Origin: Deltaproteobacteria bacterium | Lineage (GTDB): Bacteria > Desulfobacterota > Desulfobacteria > Desulfobacterales > ETH-SRB1 | Reading direction: 5' to 3' | Assembly (NCBI GenBank): GCA_030627475.1 | Contig: DAOURZ010000068.1 | Location: 1 to 6,959 of the forward strand | DNA: 6,959 nt | Notes under the pieces: model-generated | What the model saw: the letters and a program-made list of their open reading frames with translations, nothing else | Databases searched by the model: none | Told to the model about the DNA's origin: nothing | Shown here: piece by piece, positions 5,712 to 6,959 of the stretch | Position numbering within the stretch: position 1 is the first letter of the stretch | Layout of the letters: each line of letters opens with the position of its first letter | Translations under genes and position numbers: made by a program

Positions 5712-6734
5712 TTATTGCACCCCATCAGCCGGATTAGGTGTGATCAAAGCAGGATCGGTATAGTATTCGTCTAAGTAGTTCGGCGGTTCCTCATTGTTGT
5801 CACTATCATGAAAGCTTTGTTTTTTTATTACGTCTTTGGGAGTTTTTGCCCTCTTGACAGACTCTTCAGAAGTGAGTTGATCTGTTAATGAAGTCCTGTT
5901 TTTCAGGGATCTTAACAATAAATGTTTTTTCTTTTTTGGTATTAAACCCAGTTCATGTAACTCCTGCAAGGAATCTCTTGCTATCCCAATGTCAGGATCT
6001 GCTTTTAACGCCTTTTTATAAAAAATGACGGCTTTTCTATAATTTCCCCTGTCACTATTATCAATCCCTTCAAAAAAGTTTAAAAGAGCCTCAATACTGG
6101 TTGAAAGTGGTTTTTTCAATAATTCCTTTTCCTCAACTGAAAGTTCGATTTTTAACAGTTTGATGATTTCAAAGAGAAGATCTTTTTCCATTTGAAATAA
6201 TTCTTCAAGAAGCTTACCTTCAGATGTGGACTGGCCGGCTATTCCTTTGGCAGATACCTTCAAAAGATCGGATTTTAGCTGAAATCCATTGATCTTTGGC
6301 TTGAGAATATCCCCTCCAACCAGGTACTCGGCTCCCAGTAACTTTCCCACTCGGGAAGCAGTTCCGGATTCAACCAATCCCAGTTCTCCCAGGCCTGATT
6401 CTTTTACGAGGGCATGGACCCTTGCCCTTTCTACGACTTTAAACTTTTTTACATTGGAAAGGTCGGTTATTAGCATAAGGGCAATGCCCTTCTGAAGGAG
6501 ATCCAGTTTCGACCATCCTGTTTTATTGTTGAAATAAAGTACCGCCACGGTATCAGGCGTGCTGATAGTCTTGAGGGACTGTTCTTGCTCTAATGCTTGT
6601 TGTGCCCACGATTTCAAGCTCTCAGTCACTACCTGGCCGGCCCATGACGAAGATGCTATTCCAATCCCAATCCCAATCAATACAAAAATTAAAATCTTGC
6701 TGAACAATTTTTTTTTCATCTTTAAAACCCCCAT
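5712..6734 (-). CDS. secreted CsgG-like protein with C-terminal TPR and charged tail
   Basis: A 340-residue exported protein (numbered from the ATG at 6734). An ATG five codons later (6719) may be the true start: it gives a cleaner signal peptide (MKKKLFSKILIF...SSSWA) and has a G-rich run eight bases upstream. Cleavage is expected after A32, and there is no lipobox. Residues about 60-195 form a CsgG-like domain: VAVLYFNN (63-70), FKVVERARV (98-106), the helix VKESGLG at 110-116, GKLLGAEYLVGGDI at 130-143. Residues about 213-262 include a TPR-type helix pair (GNYRKAVIFYKKALKADPDIG). Residues 264-340 are a basic then acidic, Pro/Asn-rich tail that looks disordered. CsgG-domain plus TPR proteins of this plan probably sit in the periplasm and may bind an outer-membrane partner; the next gene encodes a barrel. 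It is clearly related to the two plus-strand CsgG-like domains. It is expressed from the promoter at 6776-6804. Confidence 0.83.
   Translation of the reverse strand: MGVLKMKKKLFSKILIFVLIGIGIGIASSSWAGQVVTESLKSWAQQALEQEQSLKTISTPDTVAVLYFNNKTGWSKLDLLQKGIALMLITDLSNVKKFKVVERARVHALVKESGLGELGLVESGTASRVGKLLGAEYLVGGDILKPKINGFQLKSDLLKVSAKGIAGQSTSEGKLLEELFQMEKDLLFEIIKLLKIELSVEEKELLKKPLSTSIEALLNFFEGIDNSDRGNYRKAVIFYKKALKADPDIGIARDSLQELHELGLIPKKKKHLLLRSLKNRTSLTDQLTSEESVKRAKTPKDVIKKQSFHDSDNNEEPPNYLDEYYTDPALITPNPADGVQ
6661..6678 (-). repeat. three perfect tandem copies of a 6-base unit (CCAATC) in a signal peptide
   Basis: CCAATC is repeated three times head to tail. On the coding strand it encodes the Gly-Ile run (IGIGIGI) in the hydrophobic core of the signal peptide of the CsgG-TPR protein. 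Because the unit is six bases, gain or loss would add or remove two residues without shifting the frame. Confidence 0.7.
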
Positions 6735-6775
6735 TGTTGAAGACCAGAGCCTTTTTTATTCTGCCAAACGCGTAT

Positions 6776-6804
6776 ATTATCTCCTTTTAATGTTAATTTG
6801 TCAA
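6776..6804 (-). promoter_or_regulatory. sigma-70-type promoter of the CsgG-TPR / beta-barrel unit
   Basis: Read on the minus strand, a perfect -35 TTGACA (complement of 6799-6804) is followed by exactly 17 bases and then GATAAT (complement of 6776-6781), a five-of-six match to the -10 consensus. Transcription should start near 6769, giving a leader of about 35 bases to the ATG at 6734, or 50 bases to the ATG at 6719. This is the best promoter in the window. The remaining sequence from 6805 to the right edge is AT-rich and holds no gene I can support. Confidence 0.7.
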
Positions 6805-6959
6805 TATTTCTTCTTAAGGAACCCCCATTTATCAATATTACAGTGTAAATCATCCTGGAAAGCTTTGTGAAAAACTGTGCCTTGCTGATCAGCGGTTTAA
6901 CGACCTGTGGATTGTTATTAAAAAACACGTTTCATCTTTTTGAGAGCGAAATAAAAGGC

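Noticed and set aside
639..6734. Curli (csg) operon
   Set aside because: Only the CsgG-like fold is shared. No CsgA/B-type amyloid repeats, CsgE, CsgF or CsgD are present, and the CsgG-like domains look too short or differently built to form the curli pore.
6722..6928. A 68-codon minus-strand frame from a GTG start, upstream of the CsgG-TPR gene
   Set aside because: It has no ribosome binding site, overlaps the start of the CsgG-TPR gene, and contains the strong promoter at 6776-6804. No family was recognised. A decayed gene remnant is possible but unsupported.
1..6959. CRISPR array, tRNA, rRNA or insertion sequence
   Set aside because: No regularly spaced repeats, cloverleaf, rRNA-like segment, transposase or terminal inverted repeats were seen on either strand.

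Overview
The window (6,959 bases) comes from a Gram-negative bacterium: there are signal peptides, a lipoprotein box, an outer-membrane beta-barrel and a PilZ domain. By eye the G+C content is moderate to low, roughly 40-45%. The mix of PilZ, CsgG/FlgO-like, TPR and trypsin-like proteins suggests a Desulfobacterota (deltaproteobacterial) genome. That placement is an inference from gene style, not from a marker gene.

Layout. Bases 1-488 (+) are the C-terminal part of an M24-family Xaa-Pro-type aminopeptidase with all metal ligands intact; it looks like housekeeping and is probably unrelated to the rest. A 150-base gap with a weak sigma-54-like candidate follows. Four tightly spaced plus-strand genes come next: a small PilZ protein (639-1001), a secreted trypsin-like protease (1028-1984), a 643-residue secreted fusion of a Cys-less redoxin-like domain, TPRs, a CsgG-like domain and a FlgT-C-like tail (2019-3950), and a short CsgG/FlgO-like lipoprotein with a TTG start (3964-4455). 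Two minus-strand genes converge on them: a secreted CsgG-like plus TPR protein (5712-6734) and, downstream of it, a 374-residue outer-membrane beta-barrel (4523-5647). A good sigma-70-type promoter (6776-6804) precedes the minus-strand pair. The only stretch between the converging units is about 67 bases (4456-4522), with no clear hairpin terminator.

How they may work together. Five consecutive exported proteins lie in two converging units. Three of them carry related CsgG/FlgO-type domains sharing a helix motif around 'LEELNLG' and a following 'GKL.GA'. The set also includes a protease, a barrel and a possible c-di-GMP sensor. This looks like an uncharacterised cell-envelope assembly or secretion/stress system. 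It is not a curli operon (no CsgA/B/E/F homologue is visible) and not a flagellar operon (no flagellar gene is visible). The shared function is inference from context and domain relatedness.
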